A DNA stretch of 64,000 nt from Cyanoderma ruficeps (taxonomy: Eukaryota > Chordata > Aves > Passeriformes > Timaliidae): NCBI GenBank assembly GCA_008694505.1, contig VZDJ01000301.1:8423063-8487062 (forward strand), written 5' to 3'. Of the stretch, positions 1 through 12,400 are shown piece by piece. The translations under genes and the position numbers were made by a program. The notes beneath the pieces were generated by a model, which worked only from the letters and a program-made list of their open reading frames with translations, was not told where the DNA came from and ran no database searches. Position 1 is the stretch's first letter. Each line of letters starts with the position of its first letter.

Positions 1-3000
1 CTGATTATGGTTTAAACCTCCTAAAGCTTGTCAGGGATGGAGCTGAGACAGCAGGAGGGAGGCAGGATGGGTTGATGGTGGTGAGTTTGCATTCTGGCTT
101 CTTGGACAGTCATCTCCTGCCACACATTCCTGCCTGATCGAATTCCTAAGCCTTAAAAAATGATGTTCCAAGCACATTGTCTCGCTGGGCTGGCTGTTTG
201 CTTGTCAGCCTGTGAGTTTGGGTGGGGCAATTTATGAGTAAGGTTTCCACCCTCTGGGAGATTGGAGTGGCCATTACAGCTTCTCTGATGTGCTGGTGAG
301 GATATTGGCAGCAATTTGTGGCTGACAGAGTTCACTTTGCTCCTTTTGGAACGGGATCCTTGCAGGGGAAAAGTCATTTAATCTGCCCTGCTGAAAGTCA
401 GGTGCTGCTTTGAGGTTTGATGGTAATGAAAGCGAAATAAATCAGATTGCTGGAAAAAATGAGCTCTACAGAGCAAGTAATTAAAGCTGAGTCCTTCGCT
501 GGGTGATTTTCCTTGGGATTTTTGGGATTCAGGGGCATGAATTTCTAGTCATGTCAGAGCCTGAGGTGAGCACTTGAGGAATTCAACCTGTTTGGATGCT
601 GTCCTTGTTTAAGGAAGGAAGGGAGGGTCTTGTGAGCTGAATACACTTCTGATCTTTTTGTGGTTATGTAGCACAACCCAGACATCCTGAGATTTTCTAC
701 TGTGTATTTTTAATTAGGCAGTAAAAGAAACGACAGTTGCTCCACCTCGTCCTCTGTGTTTTCCCCCCTCACTAAGTTACCTGAAATTATCCTGCTATTT
801 TATTTACCTGAGGTGACTCAGATCCCAGAGTTTGACAGTCATTTCCAGGGCTTAATTACAGAGATGATGAGAGAAGTAAGGCCTGCCTGAGTTCCCAGGG
901 GGCAGAGTGAGGAGCCTGCTCCTATCCACACCACCACACTCAACTAAGCCATTTTCAGTCAAAAAATGAATCACTAACTCAAACTCTTGATTTCCGGATG
1001 CAGTTTGTGCATCTACAGGTTGGGCTTTTTTTTTTTTCCAAGTTGTATTTTTTACTAATTTCCAAATCTAGATATTTATGTGCATCCTGACACCATGTAG
1101 ATACAGTCATTCTAGACCTTCATAAAATTGAAAAAAATGTGAAACACTTTTTGAGAGAAAGAACAGGCTCTTGTTTCCTGGAGCTGAGGGTTGAGCAGAC
1201 GTAGAGTTTCAGAGGTGATGTGAGAAAATAACAGTTGTCGCTGCAGCTTCTATCAATGTTTGTGTGGTTTTCTGCTAATTTTAGTCTGAAATCACTACAC
1301 AGGTTTTGTTTGAACAATTTGCATTTAGCATCAAAAAAAAAAAAATCTTTTATCACCTACTGTTGTGTAGAAAACAGCAATGCAAGGTGGGATGCTGATC
1401 CCACCTGTGGTACCAAGGGTTGGAAGAAACCTTTTGTGGAGTGCACTGGAAATCATTTTTGGAAAACATGATCTCCTTCCTGATAAAAGCCAGGTCTGCA
1501 GCCTATCTGTGAGGGATTAAATATTTAATCGCATTTAATACCCCTTCTCCAACTTATTTTTAGCAGCAGCTATTACAGTTTACTCTTTGAACATGATAAA
1601 TCCTTCCTTCTGTCCCAATTTATCTTAAATCTGTTGTTTCCTAGAGGTGTTATTGACTTCTAAGAAAGGCAGTACGTGAGGCAGGGTGCAGTAAAAGGAT
1701 TCTGTTAAATGTAGATGTTTCCTCCAGTTTAGAAATTAATGTTCCTGTCATCCTTACAATTGAACAGAGGCCACAGTCATCTCTTAGAAATACAAGTGTG
1801 TGTTTCTGGGGTAAAGTGCATTAATGTGCCAAATTCTCCAGCATTTCTCATTTTTCAGAACTGCAGTGAAGGCAAAACTAGAACTGCTTACTGGAACTTT
1901 TTAGTTCAAACTTCTTCCTGGAACACTAAGTGAGAGGGACAGGTTTATTTTAATTGATAGCTGATTTTTGGTGCAGGATCTCTGAAAGCACGTTATGCTT
2001 TCTCTTTAAAAAACTCCCCTGAATGTAAAGGTCCAGATATTAAATACAAACTTTTCAAATTATTACTACTCTGAGCAAAAGAAATGATGAGGGCATTCAG
2101 TCAAAGCAGGGGTCATTTTTAAGCACAACTGCCAATGCATGGTGTGGTTTTCCAGGAGGAATTTGACATGACTGGCTGTAATTAGACAAGACCATTGTTT
2201 GATCATGTGAGTAAATTGTGAAGTGTAGGAGTTTGTTTGGAAATAAAGGTAATTCTCATAGTCCACACAGGGCCAGCTGTGGTTTGCAGAGAGCAGGATG
2301 AGAGCGGCCTATCCCTGGACATTCCACAGTGAAGCCTCACACACAGTCACATTCACATTACTTTGGTTTATATTTCTGTCCTTTTTGTGGAAATTCAAAC
2401 CAGAAAAATTCAAGGGTATAAATTATTAAATGGCTTCGATATTTTGTTCAATATATTGCAGATATTGTGGCTTGGAGCAGCCTGGCCTAGTGGAAGTGAA
2501 GGTGTCCCTGGCTGTGGCAGGGGGGTGGAACAAGCTGAGCTTTAAGGTCCCTTCCCAGCCAAACCATTCTATGACAAATAGATGGTTTTTGTAATGTTGT
2601 TTTCTTGCTCCATACTTAAAACAGAGATTTCCTAGTCTTTATTGTGGGAATACTTCTGTTTTTTCCAAGATATTTGCAGTATCACTGGAATATCCATTTA
2701 TTACTAAACCCTCAGTTGAGTCTCTCAAATAGATGGAGCTCACACTGTGATACTGAGGCCAGGGTGGTGAGGAATCCTGCTGCTGCAGTTTGATAATCTG
2801 GTTCTGATAAGATTATCAGCAGTGAAATCAGTGGATCTTGTTTGAAAGCAGATTCACTGATTTAAATACAGGGCTGGAAGCTTGGGGAGCAGGTCTTGTT
2901 ATATTAATATCTCCTCCCAGCATGAAATGTGTCAGAGGAGTCATGAAATGTCATCTGAGGTCAAAATTTTAATTATTGTCATTGGATTAGAGAATTTATC

Positions 3001-6000
3001 CTACGCCCCATGTTGAAGGGACTCCTCTTTGACTCATGGAAATACTTTACTCTCAGCCGAAAAGCTTTTTCAAAAATGGGTTAAAATGGGTTCACTTTTT
3101 AAATGGTTCTATTTGCAGGGACAAGAATGGGGAATGAACTATTTTTATAGAGAATCTGTGTTCTCAGTGTCACTAGAGAGGTGCCAGTGTGGTTCACCCC
3201 ACGCTGCTGGTTCAGTTCAACTCTGCCACAGTGTGAGGGAAAACAACGCTGAGCGTTGCCAAGACTACTGAAATCTGCTGGTTTTAAGTGAAAGGTATTA
3301 CTCTAAGCTCAGAGAGAGATTTCAGAATTGTGTAACGAGCACTCATGTTGAAGTTAGTAATATTTCTTGTATCACGTATGTTTAAATCCCAATGTAATCT
3401 TAATTTTCCAGGGAGCCGAGGCATTTTAAACTCTGGATCGTCCTTCTGACAGACCAAATGATTAAAGTAACAAGGTCACAAAATTGCTGATAGTGTAAAC
3501 TAGGAAAGGCTTTCTTTTCAATGTACAATAATGGCTTATTTTGGTTAATAATAACTTTATTTCTTAGAGATGCAGAGCGAAGATAAGGGAAGGAACCTTG
3601 ACTGTGAAGTAATCTCAGTTTCATCACCTCCCCGACCCCCTGTGCTGTAATTAACGTTCAGCACCGGTCCGAGTGGTGTAATCTGGGAACACACTGGGCA
3701 TTCCTCAGCTCCCTTCTCCCTCACTTCCTTTTCTTCATGGGGAAAATCTTGAGGACTCGATTTTATTGGGATGAGTTCCAAGAGTGATCAGTGTTTCCAT
3801 GTTGAAGGTGAAAGGTCTTTCATTGATCTGTGAGGTTACCAGTTGAGTTTCTGGGCTCTGTGAGTTTGTGGGTCTTTGTTCCTTTGTGTGGGTTACGTTC
3901 TGTAGGTAATTTCAAGAGTTAAGCTGGCACCTGCAGTAATTCCAGCTTTGGAATAATGCCAATTAACCATTGAATGACAACATTTTCCCCCTTTTTTACC
4001 ATTCTGTTAAATATAATGTAGAAATAAAGCTCAATTATTTGTGCAAAGATCGATGCAAAGTTTAAAGCTTACCCTAGGAAAAATGATTTGTGCATCCCAG
4101 CAATGGGATTTTGTCAGATTCCTTACATAGGTTCCACCCCCTGCTGGGGTGGACTTTTCTAGAAAACCTGTTTTTCAGTGTATTTATTTCTTTCAGAGTC
4201 TTGCTCAGGTATCTTATATCCAGGTTGGCAGTGAAGACGGAGAAATTCCTGCTCTAGTAACAAGCCCTTTGTTTGGGCTCTTCCTAAAGTTCCCAACTGG
4301 TGGAAATAATTCAGATTTCTGGGAGACTAACTCCAATATGTACTTAAAAAATCTGACCTGCAACCTGCTCCCCAAATGAGCAAGTGAGAAAACATGGGAG
4401 CTGTGTTTTGTTAATAATTCTTTTTAATCAGCACCTTCAGTACATTGCACTTTATGGACTTCTATCAGAGAGAGACGTGCTAGGCCAACCAGTAACCGAA
4501 CTCAAAGGCCAAAGGTGAGGGAGGAGGTTTTTCCTTGCCCTTTTTAGTCACCTGAGGGGCTGTTTTAGGATTTCTCCAGCTTTGTCCCAGTGTTTCAAGG
4601 AGTAGCACTCAGCAGGTAGAGGAGAGGATGCACTGCCTTGTGTTCAGACCCTGCAAGTGCAGGGTGAAACCCTCAATTTGGCAGCGATTCTCTGAGCTGT
4701 GGGGGACCCTAAACCCCAAATCCTGCCTTCTCCTGCCCCTTTCCCCCTGCCCCTGTGATGGGTTTGCCGTGCACGGTTCCCCCTACCCCCCACACTTGTT
4801 AAAGCACTGGGAGGAGCTGTGGAAGGTGCACTTGCAGACGGAGAAGTGGGATGGAAAATGTTCCCTCCAAACCCATTTGTGGTTTCTGTGTGTTTGCCAA
4901 AGCCCCTGTTCCACCCTGATTGCATGGGAGGGGAAGCCCATTATGGATTTTCATTGCTCTCCTGAGCTGCTGTGCTGTCACTGTTCCTTTTGCACAATAA
5001 TTCAGCATTCACCACCTTCAGGGCCTAAATAAAACCATCACTGTAGTGCTGTGCAGTGCTGCCTTTTTTTTTTTTCCCTCCTTTCTCCAAGCCTGCTGGT
5101 GACTTTTTGAATATTCATTGCCTGCGTGTTTTCTTCCAGAGGGTGTTTGATACATTGGCTGGTCTTGACTGATGCCCTTGACTTTAGAAGATAAATAGCA
5201 AAGTGGAGATAGGTGCCAGGGATTGATTAGCGATCCAGCTTCGGAGCTAAAACATAAACACTCGTAGATAAGGCTGCAGAATGCACCTTGGTGGAATTAA
5301 GAACACGTTTTGAGGTGCAAGAGGAGTTTTCTGTGGCTGCCAAGATACAAATCTTTATTTGGTGTTTCTTGTTGAAGGCTTGCATTCACCAGTTTATTCT
5401 CAGAAACTGAGTTGTGTGGTTTTGATGGAAAAATCACTCGTTGTTTCAATACCAATTGATAACTCATTAAAAGAATGCAAAGTGTAATTTGGGCACTGAA
5501 AGATACTTGCCTTAAACTGAGCTTAAACGCATATAATTGTATATTTCCATGAGTTTTAATTGATATCTTTGCTGCAAACTTGGCTGTTTCAGATAATGAG
5601 AGGTGAGGAAAGGGTAAATAGGGACTGATGTGCCACATCCCAAACTTGGTGTCCAAAGTACAGGCTGAATGAAATCCTGCTTTGCTGGCAGCCAGATGGG
5701 GGAACTTTGTGCCAGAGGATGTTGGATGTCCTAAACACACCTGGATACAACAAACTAAGCCCTAAATGTAAACCCCATTTTGGATGATGTCTGCTTGGAC
5801 AGTCTTTGGGAGTCATTTTTGCTGGGAGTCTGTGCCGGGGAATACTGCATTCCCACTTTTGGGAAGAATTGGGGTGGCTCCCAGGTTCCCCATGCCTCAG
5901 CCTGGGCAGCAGTGCCCTGCAGCAGCTCCCGGAGCTGTCCTGCCCTCGGGCATCTCCCTTCCCTCCTTGTGACACTTCGTGTGCTGCCAGGAATTCCTCT

Positions 6001-6393
6001 GGCACAGCAGCTGTCCTGTCTCATTTCCTTGTCTCTGTGCAAACAAGGCAGGGGAGGATGGAAACATGGAAAATGTCCCTGCATTCCTGAGAAGCAGAGA
6101 GGGTTTGGTGGCTCCACCACAGCTGGCTGCCTCCACACACAAATCCCTTACCTGGTGATCGCACTCGGTGTTTAACAATGCAAACAAGGCAGGATTTGGG
6201 ATCGGTAAAGGGTGCAAAAAGGGGGAAAGTTACTGACACAAGGCTTACAAACAGCCCTTTATCCCATGACCTCATTCCACTTGTATTTTCCCGGTGCACC
6301 CTGTGCCAACACTCCCTGGGTGTGTTGGGGTGGGTGGTGAGGTTTGTGTGTGTGACTTTTTAAATGGGTTGTGTACAAAATTTCTCTTTCCAG
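1..6393 (+). other. GOLIM4: GOLIM4 intron 1 (3' portion)
   Basis: No coding exon was found here. The first GOLIM4 exon in the window begins mid-codon at 6394 at the residue that follows human exon 1, so this stretch is read as the end of intron 1. It holds a CR1 fragment (2468-2575), short A/T homopolymers near 1027 and 1332, and otherwise unremarkable AT-rich DNA. Open frames such as 4628-5032 (+) and 5297-6138 (-) show no recognisable protein and no convincing splice-bounded exon. The retained intron is inferred from the exon phase, not seen directly. Confidence 0.8.
2468..2575 (+). mobile_element. CR1 LINE 3' end fragment
   Basis: Carries the typical avian CR1 tail: GGAGCAGCCTGGCCTAGTGG, then GGTGGAACAAGCTGAGCTTTAAGGTCCCTTCC-like sequence and AAACCATTCTATGA. 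Only about 100 bp remain, as usual for 5'-truncated copies. Confidence 0.8.
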
Positions 6394-6468
6394 TTGTGTA
6401 TGAGCACCGGTCAAGATTAGAAAAGTCATTGCAAAAGGAAAGGCTGGAACATAAGAAAGCAAAAGAAG
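6394..6468 (+). CDS. GOLIM4: GOLIM4 exon 2
   Basis: First exon in the window. It follows a pyrimidine-rich tract ending in TTTCCAG and is followed by GTAAAA. It enters in mid-codon (the first base of the Val codon lies in exon 1) and reads VYEHRSRLEKSLQKERLEHK, start of the luminal coiled coil, nearly identical to human. It ends one base into the Asp codon completed by exon 3. Confidence 0.95.
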
Positions 6469-9400
6469 GTAAAAATGTGCTTTTCACTTGGACACTTAGC
6501 TTGGTTATAGTAGAAAGTAATTTCAAATGGTTTTTCTTCAATTTTAAATCAGTTGGGTAGTGTATAAGCAATGTGTTAGGATCCACTTGACAGAGCTGTG
6601 CTGCTCTTTCTGCTAGTTCTTTTTTATTTAATCTCTTTTTAACCAGATCTTTTTAAAAGCAGTCATCTTTTTAATGCTATTTACAGATGACTGCCATATG
6701 AAGTAATATGCACAGAGAATATTTTTATATCCATGCACATAAAAACCCCAACATGTATGTGGGGTATGGGCATGTGTACATCCTGTCCTGGCGTGCCAAA
6801 AATTCAAAACTTGTAGCAAAACCATGGGATCTTTTCCTGCATTCCATCAACTGGAAATTAAATTTAGAATCAGTAATTTTACTTTAGGGTAAGCACGTGC
6901 TTATACACCTTTTGCTGATTAAAACTAAATTCTAGGTGTGTGTGAGGCAGACACAAATTGTGTTTTTTACACCTCCGTGGAAGTTCAGCAGGATTCGGTC
7001 CTCTGAGTTTCCTCAGCCTCTAAATTCACTGCAGTTTTCAGGGTAGTGTCTTTGTTCCTAAAACTGAGGACTCAGCTGCTGAATTGAAAATAGGACTTTA
7101 GCAAAGCTGACAAGGAGTAAGAAAGGATTCTTCTCACCGTGCAGGTCTCGGTGGGTTTCTGGTGCCATCTAGTGTAGAATGGCCCTGCTGCTGCCCGAGG
7201 GGGAGACGCCTTTTCAAACCCTGGAAAGAGAGAGGTGGAGAAATAAATGAGGAAAGGGTTTATTATTTCCAAGAGTACACCATTTATAAATGCCCTTTTC
7301 CTTTGGAATGATGCTCTTGGGCCTCTCTGCTGAGAGAGTTCATCTATCAGGTTTAATCACCCATCTGCAGATTTGAGCCTGAACTCTGCATCCCTCACTA
7401 TGGTTTGAAAGTGAAAATATTTTACGAAACTTCGTAAAGTTTGTGCATTTTAAAATTTGCACATTTTGTCAGATTTTCTATAGGTTCTTTTTATTTTTTT
7501 AAGATTCTTTGAAAATGGTTTCTGCATGAATATTCAGCTCTTAAAGAGAATTTATGTACTCAACAGTCAAGTTATTCAAGCACAGATTCTTATCTTCCTG
7601 GTGCTTTTTTTTCATCAGTGCTTTCCCTTTTATGTTGCAGATTTTCTTGTTTATAAACTAGAAGCACAGGAAACACTAAATAAAGGAAGGGTAAGTCATC
7701 ATTCCTAGTACAAGTTTTTAATAGCTGGTGCTATTTGAGTTGCAAGGAAAAGGAAATACTTTGCAATTATGACTGTTCAAAGGAAGAGATCTTGCAAAAT
7801 ATTAATTGAAGGAGCTCTCACTTATCCCAGTTCTACTCTGCATTCATAAGTGCTCTCCAATTCCTAATTATTTGAGCTATAGTGGGAGATACTAATACCT
7901 CTCCAGAAAATTAATTTAGAAAATAATCCCCTGTTTATATTATGGTAGTTCAAACGTAATGTTGTTTTATTTAAGGGGAAAGGGGGAATAAGAAGGTGTT
8001 AGAAATCTTTTTGTAGCTTAGCCCCCAGGGAAAAGAACAGTGACAGCTTTCTAACACATGGGCTTTGAACTGGAAAGTATAAAAACATCAAGAAACTTTG
8101 TTTTATATACCAAGTGCCAGAAGGAAACCTCTGTCTGGCAGAGGACCCAGAGACCTGTAGAGAAGTCTTTATAAAGCAAGTAAATTAAGATTTTATGGCT
8201 GTTTCATGTTGAAACTGGGGAGCAGTTTGGGAGCCGAGGAACAGGAGTTAAAATAGGCTGTTGTGCAGTAGGTGCAGAGTGTGGGAGCTTGCGCTGCTCC
8301 AAAGCCAGGGGAGAGGTGGATTTGTGTCCTGGGGACACCATCCCATGGCTGGTGGCTCCCAGAAGCTGCATGTGCAGAGCTCAGGGCAGTGTCAGGGGGT
8401 TTCACACGACTGTTTTTGTTTTCCAGCAAGACTCCAACAGCAGATACAGTGCCCTGAGTGTGCAGCACCAGATGCTGAAGGTGGGTGACTGGGACAGAGG
8501 AACTGTGGAACTGGTTGTGTGGGGACACACGGCCTGCCTGGCCTCTGGCATCCCTGCAGAGTGTCAGCCTGTGGGCAGTGCCTTCCTCTGACTTTTCAAA
8601 GATGGTTTCCTGCAGTTTTTCCTAGTCAGGCTTTCCAGTGGGTGATTTAATCTTATCAGGTGCAATTACCTGTAGGGAATGCTGACTTACCAGCCCTCAT
8701 GTAGTTTGGCACGTAGGGATTTCCTGAGACACACTGAGCAGCTCCCAGGGGGACAGTGCAGCTCTGGGGTGAGGTGACACAGCCCTGGAACAGGAGCCTG
8801 CTCATCACAGAGATCATTCTGTGTTCAGAAGGAGCTGCAATGTGCATGCTTTGAATAATAACCTTCCTGTTATGAATGCTTCCTATTCATCTGCACTTAC
8901 TAAACAAATTGCCAAAGACAATATTAGCCAGATCTGCAGATACAGAGCTGTGCCAGTGTCCCAACTCGGTGTTTGCAGAGTCAACACGAAGAACTAAAGA
9001 AGCAGCACGCTGACCTTGAGGAGGATCACAGGAAACAAGGAGAAGAGTTTAGCAGGACGTTCAGTGATCACAAGGAGAGATACCTACAGCTGCAGCAGGA
9101 AAAGGAGCAGGAGATCTCCAAGCTGAAGGGTAAATTTAACCTGTGTCTGGCTGCCCACATTCGGTTGGGTGTTTGGCATTGTGTTTTGTGTGGTGTGAGG
9201 GAGGCATTTTCTCTGTTCTCACTCACAGGTCATTCATACATCTTCTGCCTCCTGACAAGTTACATTTTATTGATGAATTTCTGAGGTCTCTCTCTGAGTT
9301 CTGTTCATAGGTGCTCTGTGTTTCTGTCTGGGTTACAGAAATAGCAAAACCCAGCACTTAAAATCCTGTCGAGTGTCAGAGGTTGTTGAGTCAGTCTTTA

Positions 9401-12400
9401 ATTTTTAATTCTAAGACTGGTATAAACCTGGAAAAACAAGGTTTGCCTCTTCTTTTTTGTAAAAATATTTGCCATGGCTAGCAGAGATGTAATTGTGCCT
9501 CTTTCTGAAGTGACTTTATTTACATTTTATACTTCCTTTTTCCCTGTATGGACCAGCTCCTCTGGAGCACGTTCCACCTGTACACTTGGGTGATGAATTC
9601 AGTTTTTACTTTTAGCATCCAATCTCCTGTTGGAGATTCTGGGCAGTTTTCAGGCCTCTTCCATCCTCATTACACAGTTCCATAGAGCAAAAGGATGGGG
9701 CTGTGTCCATCAGAGCCTCCTCTGCCACCTGTCCCTCACACAGGGCTTGGTTCTGGAGCTGTTTGCAGCTTTGTCTGCACTGCAGGCAGAGGTTGTTTGT
9801 TGGCTCCACGTCAACATCATGTAAAAAGTGGGAATAGAAGCCTCTGTCCCTGATCCCAGAAGCTTTTGGAGCCATGTGACAGAAAATTCTCATTTGCAAG
9901 ATGTGATGTGGGGAAAGAGAGGAGGGTGCCTTCCTGTCTGCCTTTCCAGGATTCAGATTTCCATGGGGAATTTTGCCATCTGCAGCACCCAGCAGGAGCA
10001 GTGATGCAGAATTCCAGGTGCAGGCTGAGTGCACTGATAGAAAATTTCACCAAATGCTACAATTTTCTCCTTGAAAATGGAAAGCTTTTAATAGAGCTGA
10101 GGAGAGAGGCAAGAAAAACAAACCATACAATTATTCTACCTAATTTTTATTACAGCACTCATGTGGGATTTTATGTAGGTTGTGTTACAGTCTTAATTTT
10201 GATGCTTAGCCTGGTGTTATAAATCCAGCCAGGTCTAAACTCTAATTTCTTCTCATTTCTTTTCAAACAGAATCCCTGTATAACTTACGGGAGGAGAACA
10301 GGCAGCTGAGAAAAGCTCACCAAGACATTCACACCCAGCTCCAGGATGTCAAGGTAGGCTTTGCTCTGAGGAGAGCTTTAATGATCATTAGGAAGAAATT
10401 TTCCCAAGGCAAGCTGTGCTGTAGTTTCTGTTACATGGAAAACAGAGGAATAGGATGAACTGGATTTGTCTTTGGCCACCTGCACTTCAGGGATGTGCCC
10501 ATAAAAAGAGAAAAAAAAAAAAGGAAAAGTATTTAGTGTAGAAATCAGAGTTTGGTTTTAGAAGTTAAAAATTGGGTTTTGGTAAAACCCAATGCCTAAT
10601 GTTTTCCAGCTCTGTTNNNNNNNNNNNNNNNNNNNNNNTTTTTTTTTTTTTTTTTTTTAATGATCATCAACATCTACCCCTACTTTTAATTTTATTTTAG
10701 TTACACAAATCCTGGCCTCCAAATTGCCTTCCCTGGTGTGCTTACTTCCTCTGCCTGTTTAATATGCATTCCACATGAAATAAATAAGTGCTTCATTCCA
10801 GCTGAGGATTTTCTTTTCAAAATAAATTGCATTATCTTCCTAGGTCAAACCCCACCCCACCCTCCCTAACTGATCTTTAGAACGAACTTTATTTGACACG
10901 TGTGATGTTCTTCTTTTTGTGTAGCAACAGCATAAGAACTTACTGTCCCAGCACAACGAGCTTGTGGTGACATTGGAAGACCACAAGAGTGCACTAGCTG
11001 CTGCTCAGGTCAGAAGGAAAGCAGCTCCTGCCAGCTCTCAGCTTCCCAAATCTCTGTCTCCCGGATCTCTCCTGGCCCGGCTGGCTGCAGGGTGCTGCAT
11101 GTGCCTTTGGCATGGGGGGCCCAGGAGGTGCATGGCACAGAGGGGCTGCTCCCCAGGGGCTGCAGCAGCTCCCAGGGGGGCAGAGCAGGCTGTGGGCCAG
11201 CCCAGCAGTGCATGTGTGTCCTGAGGAAAGAGTCTCTGCTGCCCTGAGAGCTGTCAGTGCCTTTCTGTCTCTGTCCTCTCTGATGGAGCTGCTGTCAGCC
11301 TCCTGCACTCTGACCTTCACCTTTATCTCTTATCACCTGGCTGGAAAAAATCTCTTCTTGTGCGTGACTGTAAAGGTTGTGAGGCTTTCATGGAATTCCA
11401 GAGTGCTCTGGAAAAAACTCGTCCAGTGCCACCCCCTGCCATGGGCTGCTGCAAACCCCATCCAGCCTGGCCTTGGACACTGCCAGGGGATCCAGCTGCT
11501 CTGGGCAATCCAAATCAGCAGAAAATAGCTGGAGATGTGTACGGAGGTGTGTAAACTCCAGGTGGAACTCAAATTAGTTTTTGGAAGAGCCAGCAGCATG
11601 AAGTTTCTTAAATGTCGTTTTGAAGTGAACTATTCACGGAGCACAAACTGTTGCAGGCTCAGTCAGCTGTGCCAGTCCAAGCTGTGGAGGCCACAGGGAA
11701 TCTGAAAGTGGGAGTGATGTTGCAGCAGAAGGAAGACTTTTGGTGAAAGATCAGAGGGAAAGGCAATGAGGCAGTGTGAAGTTATTTTTATTCCTGACTG
11801 ATTTTCTTCATGTAGGCATTTTCACAGTCCACAAAATCGTTAGCAGCATTAAAAACATTGAATTTGTTTCTTTCCCCCCAGTTCTGCTTGTTGTGCCTGT
11901 CAATATGTGTAGATAGCTAAAAATAGGGAAAGATCAGGAAGGTCCCTCACAGACTGAATATCCGAAGAATCATAACCTGCAGTACTAAACCAGACTGGCA
12001 GCTAATTTTGAGCTCTTCTCCCATGTGAAGGGGCTTATTTAAGGTTCACCAAACCCAAAGGGAAGCTCCCCACACTCCTGGCTTTGATTCAGTTCTTTAA
12101 TTAGGCAGCCTGTGTCACACAAAGCCTCTCTGTCTGCAGTCAGGGTGTGACATTTGTCCTGTGGGGACCCTCCAGAGCCGGGTCTTGCACATGCCTTGAA
12201 AACAGAGCATATTTCCCACCTTTGTGTAGTTTCTCCTGCAAACCAGCTGCAGAAAGTCCCCAGGGGATTCTTTGCCAGCTCCATAAGTGACCCCTCTGTT
12301 TCTGGGTGTATTGTAAACATTGAACACCAACAGTCAATACTGCACTAACCTGAATCTTTAAAGCCTTTTAGTCTTTGTGCTTTTTCCCAGCCAGGCAGAT